Below, piece by piece: positions 55,086 through 64,000 of a stretch of 64,000 bases of DNA. Both the position numbers and the translations under genes were made by a program. Positions within the stretch are counted from its first letter, which is position 1; each line of letters opens with the position of its first letter. Origin of the DNA: Escarpia spicata (lineage: Eukaryota > Annelida > Polychaeta > Sabellida > Siboglinidae); contig CAXEFP010000001.1 of NCBI GenBank assembly GCA_963995525.1, forward strand, positions 1,702,201-1,766,200, given 5' to 3'. The notes beneath the pieces were generated by a model. It saw only the letters and a list, made by a program, of their open reading frames with translations. It searched no databases and was not told the DNA's origin.

Positions 55086-56388
55086 TGTTTGTCTCGTGAG
55101 TACTGAATGTACTGCTGCTTTAGACAAGATAAAACATCAAATGGGGATGAGTTTTCACACCTATAACTTACGTAATATGTTCTTGTAACTTACGTGACGG
55201 GGATAAAACGGTAACATGCATTCCCATTTGGGGTTAATCTAGTTATGTGTGTAGCTTGATATCAATCTACCCTTCGTGAAGATTTGTAACATGCAAAACA
55301 TCTATTTGGGTAAGACCACATTAAGGATCCTTCCGCCGAAAAAAGTGCACTACAAATACCGTTTTGCTCTGATATGCATTAATTTTTTTCGAACATTTTG
55401 ACATGGGACATGTTTGTCTCCTGAGTACTGAATGTACTGCTGCTTTAGACAAGATAAAACATCAAATGGGGATGAGTTTTCACACCTATAACTTACGTAA
55501 TATGTTCTTGTAACTTACGTGACGGGGATAAAACGGTAACATGCATTCCCATTTGGGGTTAATCTAGTTATGTGTGTAGCTTGATATCAATCTAGCCTTC
55601 GTGAAGATTTGTAACATGCAAAACATCTATTTGGGGTAAGACCACATTAAGGATCCTTCCGCCGAAAAAAGTGCACTACAAATACCGTTTTGCTGTGATA
55701 TGCATTAATTTTTTTCGAACACTTTGATATGGGACATGTTTGTCTCGTGAGTACTGAAGGTACTGCTGCTTTAGACAAGAAAAAACTTCAAACGGGGATG
55801 AGTTTTCACACCTATAACTTACGTAATATGTTCTTGTAACTTACGTGACGGGGATCAAACGGTAACATGCATTCCCATTTGGGGTTAAGCTAGTTATGTG
55901 TGTAGCTTGATATCAATCTAGCCTTCGTGAAGATTTGTAACGTGCAAAACATCTATTTGGGGTAAGACCACATTAAGGATCCTTCCGCCGAAAAAAGTGC
56001 ACTACAAATACCGTTTTGCTGTGATATGCATTAATTTTTTTCGAACATTTTGACATGGGACATGTTTGTCTCGTGAGTACTGAATGTACTGCTGCTTTAG
56101 ACAAGATAAAACATCAAATGGGGATGAGTTTTCACACCTATAACTTACGTAATATGTTCTTGTAACTTACGTGACGGGGATAAAACGGTAACATGCATTC
56201 CCATTTGGGGTTAATCTAGTTATGTGTGTAGCTTGATATCAATCTAGCCTTCGTGAAGATTTGTAACATGCAAAACATCTATTTGGGGTAAGACCACAGT
56301 AAGGATCCTTCCGCCGAAAAAAGTGCACTACAAATACCGTTTTGCTGTGATATGCATTAATTTTTTTCGAACATTTTGACATGGGACA
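55086..56388 (+). repeat. Domain IV 4-monomer unit
   Basis: The order is g2, CTCCTGAG monomer, l/m hybrid, n (monomers 170-173, 1303 bp). The third monomer (55737) starts as l (C57, ATCAAAC, TTAAGC) and ends with G185, G206 and GGATCC, as in m. Confidence 0.84.
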
Positions 56389-57769
56389 TGTTTGTCTCGT
56401 GAGTACTGAATGTACTGCTGCTTTAGACAAGATAAAACATCAAATGGGGATGAGTTTTCACACCTATAACTTACGTAATATGTTCTTGTAACTTACGTGA
56501 CGGGGATAAAACGGTAACATGCATTCCCATTTGGGGTTAATCTAGTTATGTGTGTAGCTTGATATCAATCTACCCTTCGTGAAGATTTGTAACATGCAAA
56601 ACATCTATTTGGGTAAGACCACATTAAGGATCCTTCCGCCGAAAAAAGTGCACTACAAATACCGTTTTGCTCTGATATGCATTAATTTTTTTCGAACATT
56701 TTGACATGGGACATGTTTGTCTCCTGAGTACTGAATGTACTGCTGCTTTAGACAAGATAAAACATCAAATGGGGATGAGTTTTCACACCTATAACTTACG
56801 TAATATGTTCTTGTAACTTACGTGACGGGGATAAAACGGTAACATGCATTCCCATTTGGGGTTAATCTAGTTATGTGTGTAGCTTGATATCAATCTAGCC
56901 TTCGTGAAGATTTGTAACATGCAAAACATCTATTTGGGGTAAGACCACATTAAGGATCCTTCCGCCGAAAAAAGTGCACTACAAATACCGTTTTGCTGTG
57001 ATATGCATTAATTTTTTTCGAACACTTTGATATGGGACATGTTTGTCTCGTGAGTACTGAAGGTACTGCTGCTTTAGACAAGAAAAAACTTCAAACGGGG
57101 ATGAGTTTTCACACCTATAACTTACGTAATATGTTCTTGTAACTTACGTGACGGGGATCAAACGGTAACATGCATTCCCATTTGGGGTTAAGCTAGTTAT
57201 GTGTGTAGCTTGATATCAATCTACCCTTCGTGAAGATTTGTAACATGCAACACATCTATTTGGGGTAAGACCACATTAAGGATCCTTCCGCCGAAAAAAG
57301 TGCACTACAAATACCGTTTTGCTGTGATATGCATTAATTTTTTTCGAACATTTTGACATGGGACATGTTTGTCTCGTGAGTACTGAATGTACTGCTGCTT
57401 TAGACAAGATAAAACATCAAATGGGGATGAGTTTTCACACCTATAACTTACGTAATATGTTCTTGTAACTTACGTGACGGGGATAAAACGGTAACATGCA
57501 TTCCCATTTGGGGTTAATCTAGTTATGTGTGTAGCTTGATATCAATCTACCCTTCGTGAAGATTTGTAACATGCAAAACATCTATTTGGGGTAAGACCAC
57601 ATTAAGGATCCTTCCGCCGAAAAAAGTGCACTACAAATACCGTTTTGCTGTGATATGCATTAATTTTTTTCGAACATTTTGACATGGGACATGTTTGTCT
57701 CGTGAGTACTGAATGTACTGCTGCTTTAGACAAGATAAAACATCAAATGGGGATGAGTTTTCACACCTA

Positions 57770-57801
57770 TAACTTACGTAATATGTTCTTGTAACTTACG
57801 T
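57770..57801 (+). repeat. Internal direct repeat TAACTTACGT, twice, 22 bp apart
   Basis: TAACTTACGT occurs at monomer positions 79-88 and 101-110. The spacing is about two helical turns, so both ACGT cores face nearly the same side of the DNA. The first copy is often altered to TAACTTACCT (C87) in types d, b and j, while the second is almost invariant. A paired protein-binding site is possible but unproven. Confidence 0.85.
57774..57781. repeat. 8-bp palindrome TTACGTAA
   Basis: A perfect inverted repeat overlapping the first ACGT core. C87 variants destroy it. Confidence 0.9.
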
Positions 57802-57816
57802 GACGGGGATAAAACG

Positions 57817-57918
57817 GTAACATGCATTCCCATTTGGGGTTAATCTAGTTATGTGTGTAGCTTGATATCAATCTAGCCTTCGTGAAGATTTGTAACATGC
57901 AAAACATCTATTTGGGGT
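57817..57918 (+). repeat. Degenerate internal duplication, offset 75-78 bp
   Basis: GTAACATGCA at monomer 126-135 recurs at 201-210, and ATTTGGGGT at 141-149 recurs at 219-227. Both pairs keep the same order, with a 3-bp difference in offset, so the middle of the monomer probably arose from an older duplication of about 75 bp. Intervening bases have diverged. Confidence 0.7.
57862..57871. repeat. 10-bp palindrome TTGATATCAA
   Basis: A perfect inverted repeat at monomer 171-180, almost invariant through the window. One exception is TTTATATCAA at about 37328. Its conservation relative to neighbouring variable sites makes it a candidate binding site or simply a slow site. Confidence 0.85.
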
Positions 57919-57929
57919 AAGACCACATT

Positions 57930-57939
57930 AAGGATCCTT
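57930..57939. repeat. 10-bp palindrome AAGGATCCTT (BamHI site), polymorphic between types
   Basis: A perfect inverted repeat at monomer 239-248. It is intact in d, e, g, l, m and most domain IV monomers. It becomes AAAGATCC in b, j and p, AAATATCC in a, k, i and o, and AAAGATCATT in c, so presence of the BamHI site is a direct read-out of monomer type. Confidence 0.9.
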
Positions 57940-58017
57940 CCGCCGAAAAAAGTGCACTACAAATACCGTTTTGCTGTGATATGCATTAATTTTTTTCGAA
58001 CATTTTGACATGGGACA

Positions 58018-58994
58018 TGTTTGTCTCGTGAGTACTGAATGTACTGCTGCTTTAGACAAGATAAAACATCAAATGGGGATGAGTTTTCACACCTATAACT
58101 TACGTAATATGTTCTTGTAACTTACGAGACGGGGATAAAACGGTAACATGCATTCCCATTTGGGGTTAATCTAGTTATGTGTGTAGCTTGATATCAATCT
58201 ACCCTTCGTGAAGATTTGTAACATGCAAAACATCTATTTGGGTAAGACCACATTAAGGATCCTTCCGCCGAAAAAAGTGCACTACAAATACCGTTTTGCT
58301 CTGATATGCATTAATTTTTTTCGAACATTTTGACATGGGACATGTTTGTCTCCTGAGTACTGAATGTACTGCTGCTTTAGACAAGATAAAACATCAAATG
58401 GGGATGAGTTTTCACACCTATAACTTACGTAATATGTTCTTGTAACTTACGTGACGGGGATAAAACGGTAACATGCATTCCCATTTGGGGTTAATCTAGT
58501 TATGTGTGTAGCTTGATATCAATCTAGCCTTCGTGAAGATTTGTAACATGCAAAACATCTATTTGGGGTAAGACCACATTAAGGATCCTTCCGCCGAAAA
58601 AAGTGCACTACAAATACCGTTTTGCTGTGATATGCATTAATTTTTTTCGAACACTTTGATATGGGACATGTTTGTCTCGTGAGTACTGAAGGTACTGCTG
58701 CTTTAGACAAGAAAAAACTTCAAACGGGGATGAGTTTTCACACCTATAACTTACGTAATATGTTCTTGTAACTTACGTGACGGGGATCAAACGGTAACAT
58801 GCATTCCCATTTGGGGTTAAGCTAGTTATGTGTGTAGCTTGATATCAATCTACCCTTCGTGAAGATTTGTAACATGCAACACATCTATTTGGGGTAAGAC
58901 CACATTAAGGATCCTTCCGCCGAAAAAAGTGCACTACAAATACCGTTTTGCTGTGATATGCATTAATTTTTTTCGAACATTTTGACATGGGACA
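58018..58994 (+). repeat. Domain IV 3-monomer unit
   Basis: This covers g2 (with private CGAGACGG), CTCCTGAG monomer, and l with GCAACACATC (monomers 179-181, 977 bp). It is a copy of the first three monomers of the preceding unit. Confidence 0.86.
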
Positions 58995-60297
58995 TGTTTG
59001 TCTCGTGAGTACTGAATGTACTGCTGCTTTAGACAAGATAAAACATCAAATGGGGATGAGTTTTCACACCTATAACTTACGTAATATGTTCTTGTAACTT
59101 ACGTGACGGGGATAAAACGGTAACATGCATTCCCATTTGGGGTTAATCTAGTTATGTGTGTAGCTTGATATCAATCTACCCTTCGTGAAGATTTGTAACA
59201 TGCAAAACATCTATTTGGGTAAGACCACATTAAGGATCCTTCCGCCGAAAAAAGTGCACTACAAATACCGTTTTGCTCTGATATGCATTAATTTTTTTCG
59301 AACATTTTGACATGGGACATGTTTGTCTCGTGAGTACTGAATGTACTGCTGCTTTAGACAAGATAAAACATCAAATGGGGATGAGTTTTCACACCTATAA
59401 CTTACGTAATATGTTCTTGTAACTTACGTGACGGGGATAAAACGGTAACATGCATTCCCATTTGGGGTTAATCTAGTTATGTGTGTAGCTTGATATCAAT
59501 CTACCCTTCGTGAAGATTTGTAACATGCAAAACATCTATTTGGGGTAAGACCACATTAAGGATCCTTCCGCCGAAAAAAGTGCACTACAAATACCGTTTT
59601 GCTGTGATATGCATTAATTTTTTTCGAACATTTTGACATGGGACATGTTTGTCTCGTGAGTACTGAATGTACTGCTGCTTTAGACAAGATAAAACATCAA
59701 ATGGGGATGAGTTTTCACACCTATAACTTACGTAATATGTTCTTGTAACTTACGTGACGGGGATAAAACGGTAACATGCATTCCCATTTGGGGTTAATCT
59801 AGTTATGTGTGTAGCTTGATATCAATCTAGCCTTCGTGAAGATTTGTAACATGCAAAACATCTATTTGGGGTAAGACCACATTAAGGATCCTTCCGCCGA
59901 AAAAAGTGCACTACAAATACCGTTTTGCTGTGATATGCATTAATTTTTTTCGAACATTTTGACATGGGACATGTTTGTCTCGTGAGTACTGAATGTACTG
60001 CTGCTTTAGACAAGATAAAACATCAAATGGGGATGAGTTTTCACACCTATAACTTACGTAATATGTTCTTGTAACTTACGTGACGGGGATAAAACGGTAA
60101 CATGCATTCCCATTTGGGGTTAATCTAGTTATGTGTGTAGCTTGATATCAATCTAGCCTTCGTGAAGATTTGTAACATGCAAAACATCTATTTGGGGTAA
60201 GACCACAGTAAGGATCCTTCCGCCGAAAAAAGTGCACTACAAATACCGTTTTGCTGTGATATGCATTAATTTTTTTCGAACACTTTGATATGGGACA
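58995..60297 (+). repeat. Domain IV 4-monomer unit without the CTCCTGAG monomer
   Basis: This covers g2, two plain GGATCC monomers (the first with C185), and an n monomer with CAGTAAGG (182-185). The two plain monomers match 57366-58017. Confidence 0.83.
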
Positions 60298-60623
60298 TGT
60301 TTGTCTCGTGAGTACTGAAGGTACTGCTGCTTTAGACAAGAAAAAACTTCAAACGGGGATGAGTTTTCACACCTATAACTTACGTAATATGTTCTTGTAA
60401 CTTACGTGACGGGGATCAAACGGTAACATGCATTCCCATTTGGGGTTAATCTAGTTATGTGTGTAGCTTGATATCAATCTAGCCTTCGTGAAGATTTGTA
60501 ACATGCAAAACATATATTTGGGGTAAGACCACATTAAATATCCTTCCGCCGAAAAAAGTGCATTACAAATACCGTTTTGCTGTTTTATGCATTACTTTTT
60601 TTCGAACACTTTGATATGGGACA
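60298..60623 (+). repeat. Hybrid monomer 186, type l switching to type o
   Basis: The start has C57 and ATCAAAC of l but TTAATC instead of TTAAGC, and G185 instead of C185. The end has A217, ATATCC, T266 and TGTTTTATGCATTAC of o. l and o are neighbours in domain III, so this is a one-monomer collapse between them, at about position 121-153. Confidence 0.86.
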
Positions 60624-61926
60624 TGTTTGTCTCGTGAGTACTGAAGGTACTGCTGCTTTAGACAAGATAAAACATCAAATGGGGATGAGTTTTCACACCT
60701 ATAACTTACCTAATATGTTCTTGTAACTTACGTGACGGGGATAAAACGGTAACATGCATTCCCATTTGGGGTTAATCTAGTTATGTGTGTAGCTTGATAT
60801 CAATCTAGCCTTCGTGAAGATTTGTAACGTGCAAAACATCTATTTGGGGTAAGACCACATTAAAGATCCTTCCGCCGAAAAAAGTGCACTACAAATACCG
60901 TTTTGCTGTGATATGCATTAATTTTTTTCGAACACTTTGATATGGGACATGTTTGTCTCGTGAGTACTGAATGTACTGCTGCTTTAGACAAGAAAAAACT
61001 TCAAATGGGGATGAGTTTTCACACCTATAACTTACGTAATATGTTCTTGTAACTTACGTGACGGGGATAAAACGGTAACATGCATTCCCATTTGGGGTTA
61101 ATCTAGTTATGTGTGTAGCTTGATATCAATCTAGCCTTCGTGAAGATTTGTAACATGCAAAACATCTATTTGGGGTAAGACCACAGTAAGGATCCTTCCG
61201 CCGAAAAAAGTGCACTACAAATACCGTTTTGCTGTGATATGCATTAATTTTTTTCGAACATTTTGACATGGGACATGTTTGTCTCGTGAGTACTGAATGT
61301 ACTGCTGCTTTAGACAAGATAAAACATCAAATGGGGATGAGTTTTCACACCTATAACTTACGTAATATGTTCTTGTAACTTACGTGACGGGGATAAAACG
61401 GTAACATGCATTCCCATTTGGGGTTAATCTAGTTATGTGTGTAGCTTGATATCAATCTACCCTTCGTGAAGATTTGTAACATACAAAACATCTATTTGGG
61501 TAAGACCACATTAAGGATCCTTCCGCCGAAAAAAGTGCACTACAAATACCGTTTTGCTCTGATATGCATTAATTTTTTTCGAACATTTTGACATGGGACA
61601 TGTTTGTCTCGTGAGTACTGAATGTACTGCTGCTTTAGACAAGATAAAACATCAAATGGGGATGAGTTTTCACACCTATAACTTACGTAATATGTTCTTG
61701 TAACTTACGTGACAGGGATAAAACGGTAACATGCATTCCCATTTGGGGTTAATCTAGTTATGTGTGTAGCTTGATATCAATCTACCCTTCGTGAAGATTT
61801 GTAACATGCAAAACATCTATTTGGGGTAAGACCACATTAAGGATCCTTCCGCCGAAAAAAGTGCACTACAAATACCGTTTTGCTGTGATATGCATTAATT
61901 TTTTTCGAACATTTTGACATGGGACA
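60624..61926 (+). repeat. Domain IV last block, monomers 187-190
   Basis: This covers a j-type monomer, an n-like monomer with CAGTAAGG, g2 (with ATACAAAAC), and a plain monomer with C185 and GACAGGGAT. The j following the l/o hybrid repeats the o-j order of domain III inside domain IV. Confidence 0.82.
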
Positions 61927-64000
61927 TGTTTGTCTCGTGAGTACTGAATGTACTGCTGCTTTAGACAAGATAAAACATCAAATGGGGATGAGTTTTCACA
62001 CCTATAACTTACGTAATATGTTCTTGTAACTTACGTGACGGGGATAAAACGGTAACATGCATTCCCATTTGGGGTTAATCTAGTTATGTTTGTAGCTTGA
62101 TATCAATCTAGCCTTCGTGAAGATTTGTAACATGCAAAACATATATTTGGGGTAAGACCACATTAAATATCCTTCCGCCGAAAAAAGTGCATTACAAATA
62201 CCGTTTTGCTGTGATATGCATTAATTTTTTTCGAACACTTTTATATGGGACATGTTTGTCTCGTGAGTACTGAAGGTACTGCTGCTTTAGACAAGATAAA
62301 ACATCAAATGGGGATGAGTTTTCACACCTATAACTTACGTAATATGTTCTTGTAACTTACGTGACGGGGATAAAACGGTAACATGCATTCCCATTTGTGG
62401 TTAATCTAGTTATGTGTGTAGCTTGATATCAATCTAGCCTTCGTGAAGATTTGTAACGTGCAAAACATCTATTTGGGGTAAGACCACATTAAAGATCCTT
62501 CCGCCGAAAAAAGTGCACTACAAATACCGTTTTGCTGTGATATGCATTAATTTTTTTCGAACACTTTGATATGGGACATGTTTGTCTCGTGAGTACTGAA
62601 GGTACTGCTGCTTTAGACAAGATAAAACATCAAATGGGGATGAGTTTTCACACCTATAACTTACGTAATATGTTCTTGTAACTTACGTGACGGGGATAAA
62701 ACGGTAACATGCATTCCCATTTGGGGTTAATCTAGTTATGTGTGTAGCTTGATATCAATCTAGCTTTCGTGAAGATTTGAAACGTGCAAAACATCTATTT
62801 GGGGTAAGACCACATTAAAGATCATTCCGCCGAAAAAAGTGCACTACAAATACCGTTTTGCTGTGATATACATTAATTTGTTTCGAACACTTTGATATGG
62901 GACATGTTTGTCTCGTGAGTACTGAAGGTACTGCTGCTTTAGACAAGAAAAAACTTCAAATGGGGATGAGTTTTCACACCTATAACTTACGTAATATGTT
63001 CTTGTAACTTACGTGACGGGGATAAAACGGTAACATGCATTCCCATTTGGGGTTAATCTAGTTATGTGTGTAGCTTGATATCAATCTAGCCTTCGTGAAG
63101 ATTTGTAACGTGCAAAACATATATTTGGGGTAAGACCACATTAAGGATCCTTCCGCCGAAAAAAGTGCACTACAAATACCGTTTTGCTGTGATTTGCATT
63201 AATTTTTTTCGAAAACTTTCATATGGGACATGTTTGTCTCGTGAGTACTGAAGGTACTGCTGCTTTAGACAAGAAAAAACTTCAAATGGGGATGAGTTTT
63301 CACACCTATAACTTACCTAATATGTTCTTGTAACTTACGTGACGGGGATAAAACGGTAACATGCATTCCCATTTGGGGTTAATCTAGTTATGTTTGTAGC
63401 TTGATATCAATCTAGCCTTCGTGAAGATTTGTAACATGCAAAACATCTATTTGGGGTAAGACCACATTAAGGATCCTTCCGCCAAAAAAAGTGCACTACA
63501 AATACCGTTTTGCTGTGATATGCATTAATTTTTTTCGAACATTTTGACATGGGACATGTTTGTCTCGTGAGTACTGAATGTACTGCTGCTTTAGACAAGA
63601 TAAAACATCAAATGGGGATGAGTTTTCACACCTATAACTTACGTAATATGTTCTTGTAACTTACGTGACGGGGATAAAACGGTAACATGCATTCCCATTT
63701 GGGGCTAATCTAGTTATGTGTGTAGCTTGATATCAATCTACCCTTCGTGAAGATTTGTAACATGCAAAACATCTATTTGGGTAAGACCACATTAAGGATC
63801 CTACCGCCGAAAAAAGTGCACTACAAATACCGTTTTGCTGTGATATGCATTAATTTGTTTCGAACATTTTGACATGGGACATGTTTGTCTCGTGAGTACT
63901 GAATGTACTGCTGCTTTAGACAAGATAAAACATCAAATGGGGATGAGTTTTCACACCTATAACTTACGTAATATGTTCTTGTAACTTACGTGACGGGGAT
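61927..64000 (+). repeat. Domain V: return of the domain I order (monomers 191-197)
   Basis: Monomers 191-195 are a-b-c-e-d with domain I markers: TATAT ending in a, T146 in b, T187 and CATTCC in c, T290 and A310 in e, C87 in d. The e monomer (62905) pairs G206 with A217 as monomer 17 does. The block aligns with 4237-5866, about 57.7 kb upstream. Two monomers share the private TATGTTTGTAGC. Monomer 196 is type g, and 197 is cut by the window edge. Confidence 0.88.

Larger units (their letters stand above)
56389..58017 (+). repeat. Domain IV 5-monomer unit
   Basis: This covers g2, CTCCTGAG monomer, l, then two plain GGATCC monomers (174-178). The l monomer has the private change GCAACACATC (57248), found again 1629 bp later at 58877, so this unit and the next are direct relatives. 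Confidence 0.87.
57692..58017 (+). repeat. Representative satellite monomer (178) used for position numbering
   Basis: This 326-bp copy is close to the array consensus (T23, G87, G185, A206, C217, GGATCC at 241-246, C266). It holds three 8- to 10-bp palindromes, two pairs of internal direct repeats, an A6 run (255-260) and a T7 run (299-305). The short features listed inside it recur in most monomers of the window. Confidence 0.9.
55086..61926 (+). repeat. Domain IV: type-g HOR of 3 to 5 monomers (monomers 170-190)
   Basis: Units open with type g2: C185, one G lost from the G4 run, and GCTCTGATATG. g2 starts at 55086, 56389, 58018, 58995 and 61276, spaced 4, 5, 3 and 7 monomers. At the first three sites g2 is followed by a monomer beginning CTCCTGAG and then an l-type monomer. 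n-type monomers (CAGTAAGG) and one o-type ending (60298) show exchange with domain III. Confidence 0.86.
1..64000 (+). repeat. 326-bp satellite DNA array, continuous over the window
   Basis: The TGTTTGTCTC motif recurs every 326 bp (1, 327, 653, 979, 1304, and so on to 63882), always in the same orientation. 196 complete monomers occupy 63881 bp against 63896 expected, and the 15 missing bases are accounted for by 15 monomers of 325 bp. A consensus counted by hand has A 97, C 56, G 67, T 106, or 37.7% GC. Monomers 1 and 4 differ at 11 positions, and monomers 104 and 105 at 12. No stretch departs from the repeat, so there is no gene, RNA gene or inserted element to annotate. A unit near two nucleosome lengths with HOR organisation is typical of centromeric or pericentromeric satellites, but the location is inferred. 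The family is not recognised. Confidence 0.99.

Noticed and set aside
57946..57996. Phased A-tracts causing strong intrinsic curvature.
   Set aside because: The A6 and T7 runs are about 44 bp apart and the shorter A4 runs are not spaced at multiples of about 10.5 bp, so a phased-bend signal is not evident by eye.
57990..58005. A tRNA-like Pol III B box in TTTTCGAACA, which would suggest a SINE-derived satellite.
   Set aside because: GTTCGA is present on the minus strand but the following CC is absent, no A box lies at a suitable distance, and there is no terminal T-run on that strand.
57692..58017. A CENP-B box (core TTCG....A..CGGG) in the monomer.
   Set aside because: The TTCG sites at about 188 and 304 lack the downstream A and CGGG at the right spacing, and the CGGG at about 113 lacks the upstream TTCG. 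Neither strand fits.
1..64000. A CRISPR array or other prokaryotic repeat system.
   Set aside because: There are no unique spacers. The whole 326 bp is repeated, and the unit length and HOR structure fit eukaryotic satellite DNA.
1..64000. Identification as a named satellite, for example the beet BamHI satellite of about 327 bp, because of unit length and the BamHI site.
   Set aside because: Length and one restriction site are weak evidence, and I cannot compare sequences from memory. Human alpha (171 bp), Arabidopsis (about 178 bp) and Tribolium (about 360 bp) satellites do not fit by length. A database search with the consensus would settle it.
1..64000. An inversion or palindromic arm, suggested by the I-II-g-III-g-I order of domains.
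   Set aside because: All monomers have the same orientation on both sides, so the symmetry concerns lineage order and not strand.

Overview
The whole 64 kb is one uninterrupted tandem satellite array. The unit is 326 bp and every copy points the same way. If the monomer is started at the TGTTTGTCTC motif (position 1), I count 196 complete monomers plus a partial 197th that starts at 63882. I found no gene, RNA gene, transposon, CRISPR array or unique spacer anywhere. The array runs off both ends of the window, so neither flank is visible. The setting must be a eukaryotic heterochromatic, probably (peri)centromeric, block. A hand-built consensus is about 37.7% GC with 10 CpG per monomer. I do not recognise the family, and without unique sequence I cannot name the organism.

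The monomers are very alike: hand counts give 11 to 12 differences in 326 between dissimilar types. The differences are organised, though. The same variant haplotypes recur in a fixed order, so the array is built of higher-order repeats (HORs). I use lower-case letters for haplotypes, defined by diagnostic monomer positions 23, 38-53, 57, 87, 120, 146-153, 185-187, 206, 217, 223-226, 237, 241-246, 266, 286-298 and 310-318.

Layout. Domain I (1-11080) has 4- to 6-monomer units built from a-b-c-e-d-f. Domain II (11081-23142) uses the same letters in later versions, arranged as an 11-monomer super-unit (6+5). A transition zone (23143-28681) introduces monomers lacking one G of a G4 run (type g). 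Domain III (28682-55085) is a different, highly homogenised HOR. Its full form is k-l-m-n-p-k-l-o-j-i-j, 11 monomers and 3586 bp, with many shortened versions. Domain IV (55086-61926) has 3- to 5-monomer units, again led by type g. Domain V (61927-64000) returns to the domain I order a-b-c-e-d. Related lineages therefore flank domain III on both sides, which fits expansion of a newer HOR inside an older array.

The other main observations are hybrid monomers that look like recombination junctions, strict length control (15 one-base deletions and no net insertions across 196 monomers), and a monomer rich in short palindromes and internal direct repeats. Short reading frames seen on the minus strand are by-products of single-base changes in some monomers and are not treated as genes.
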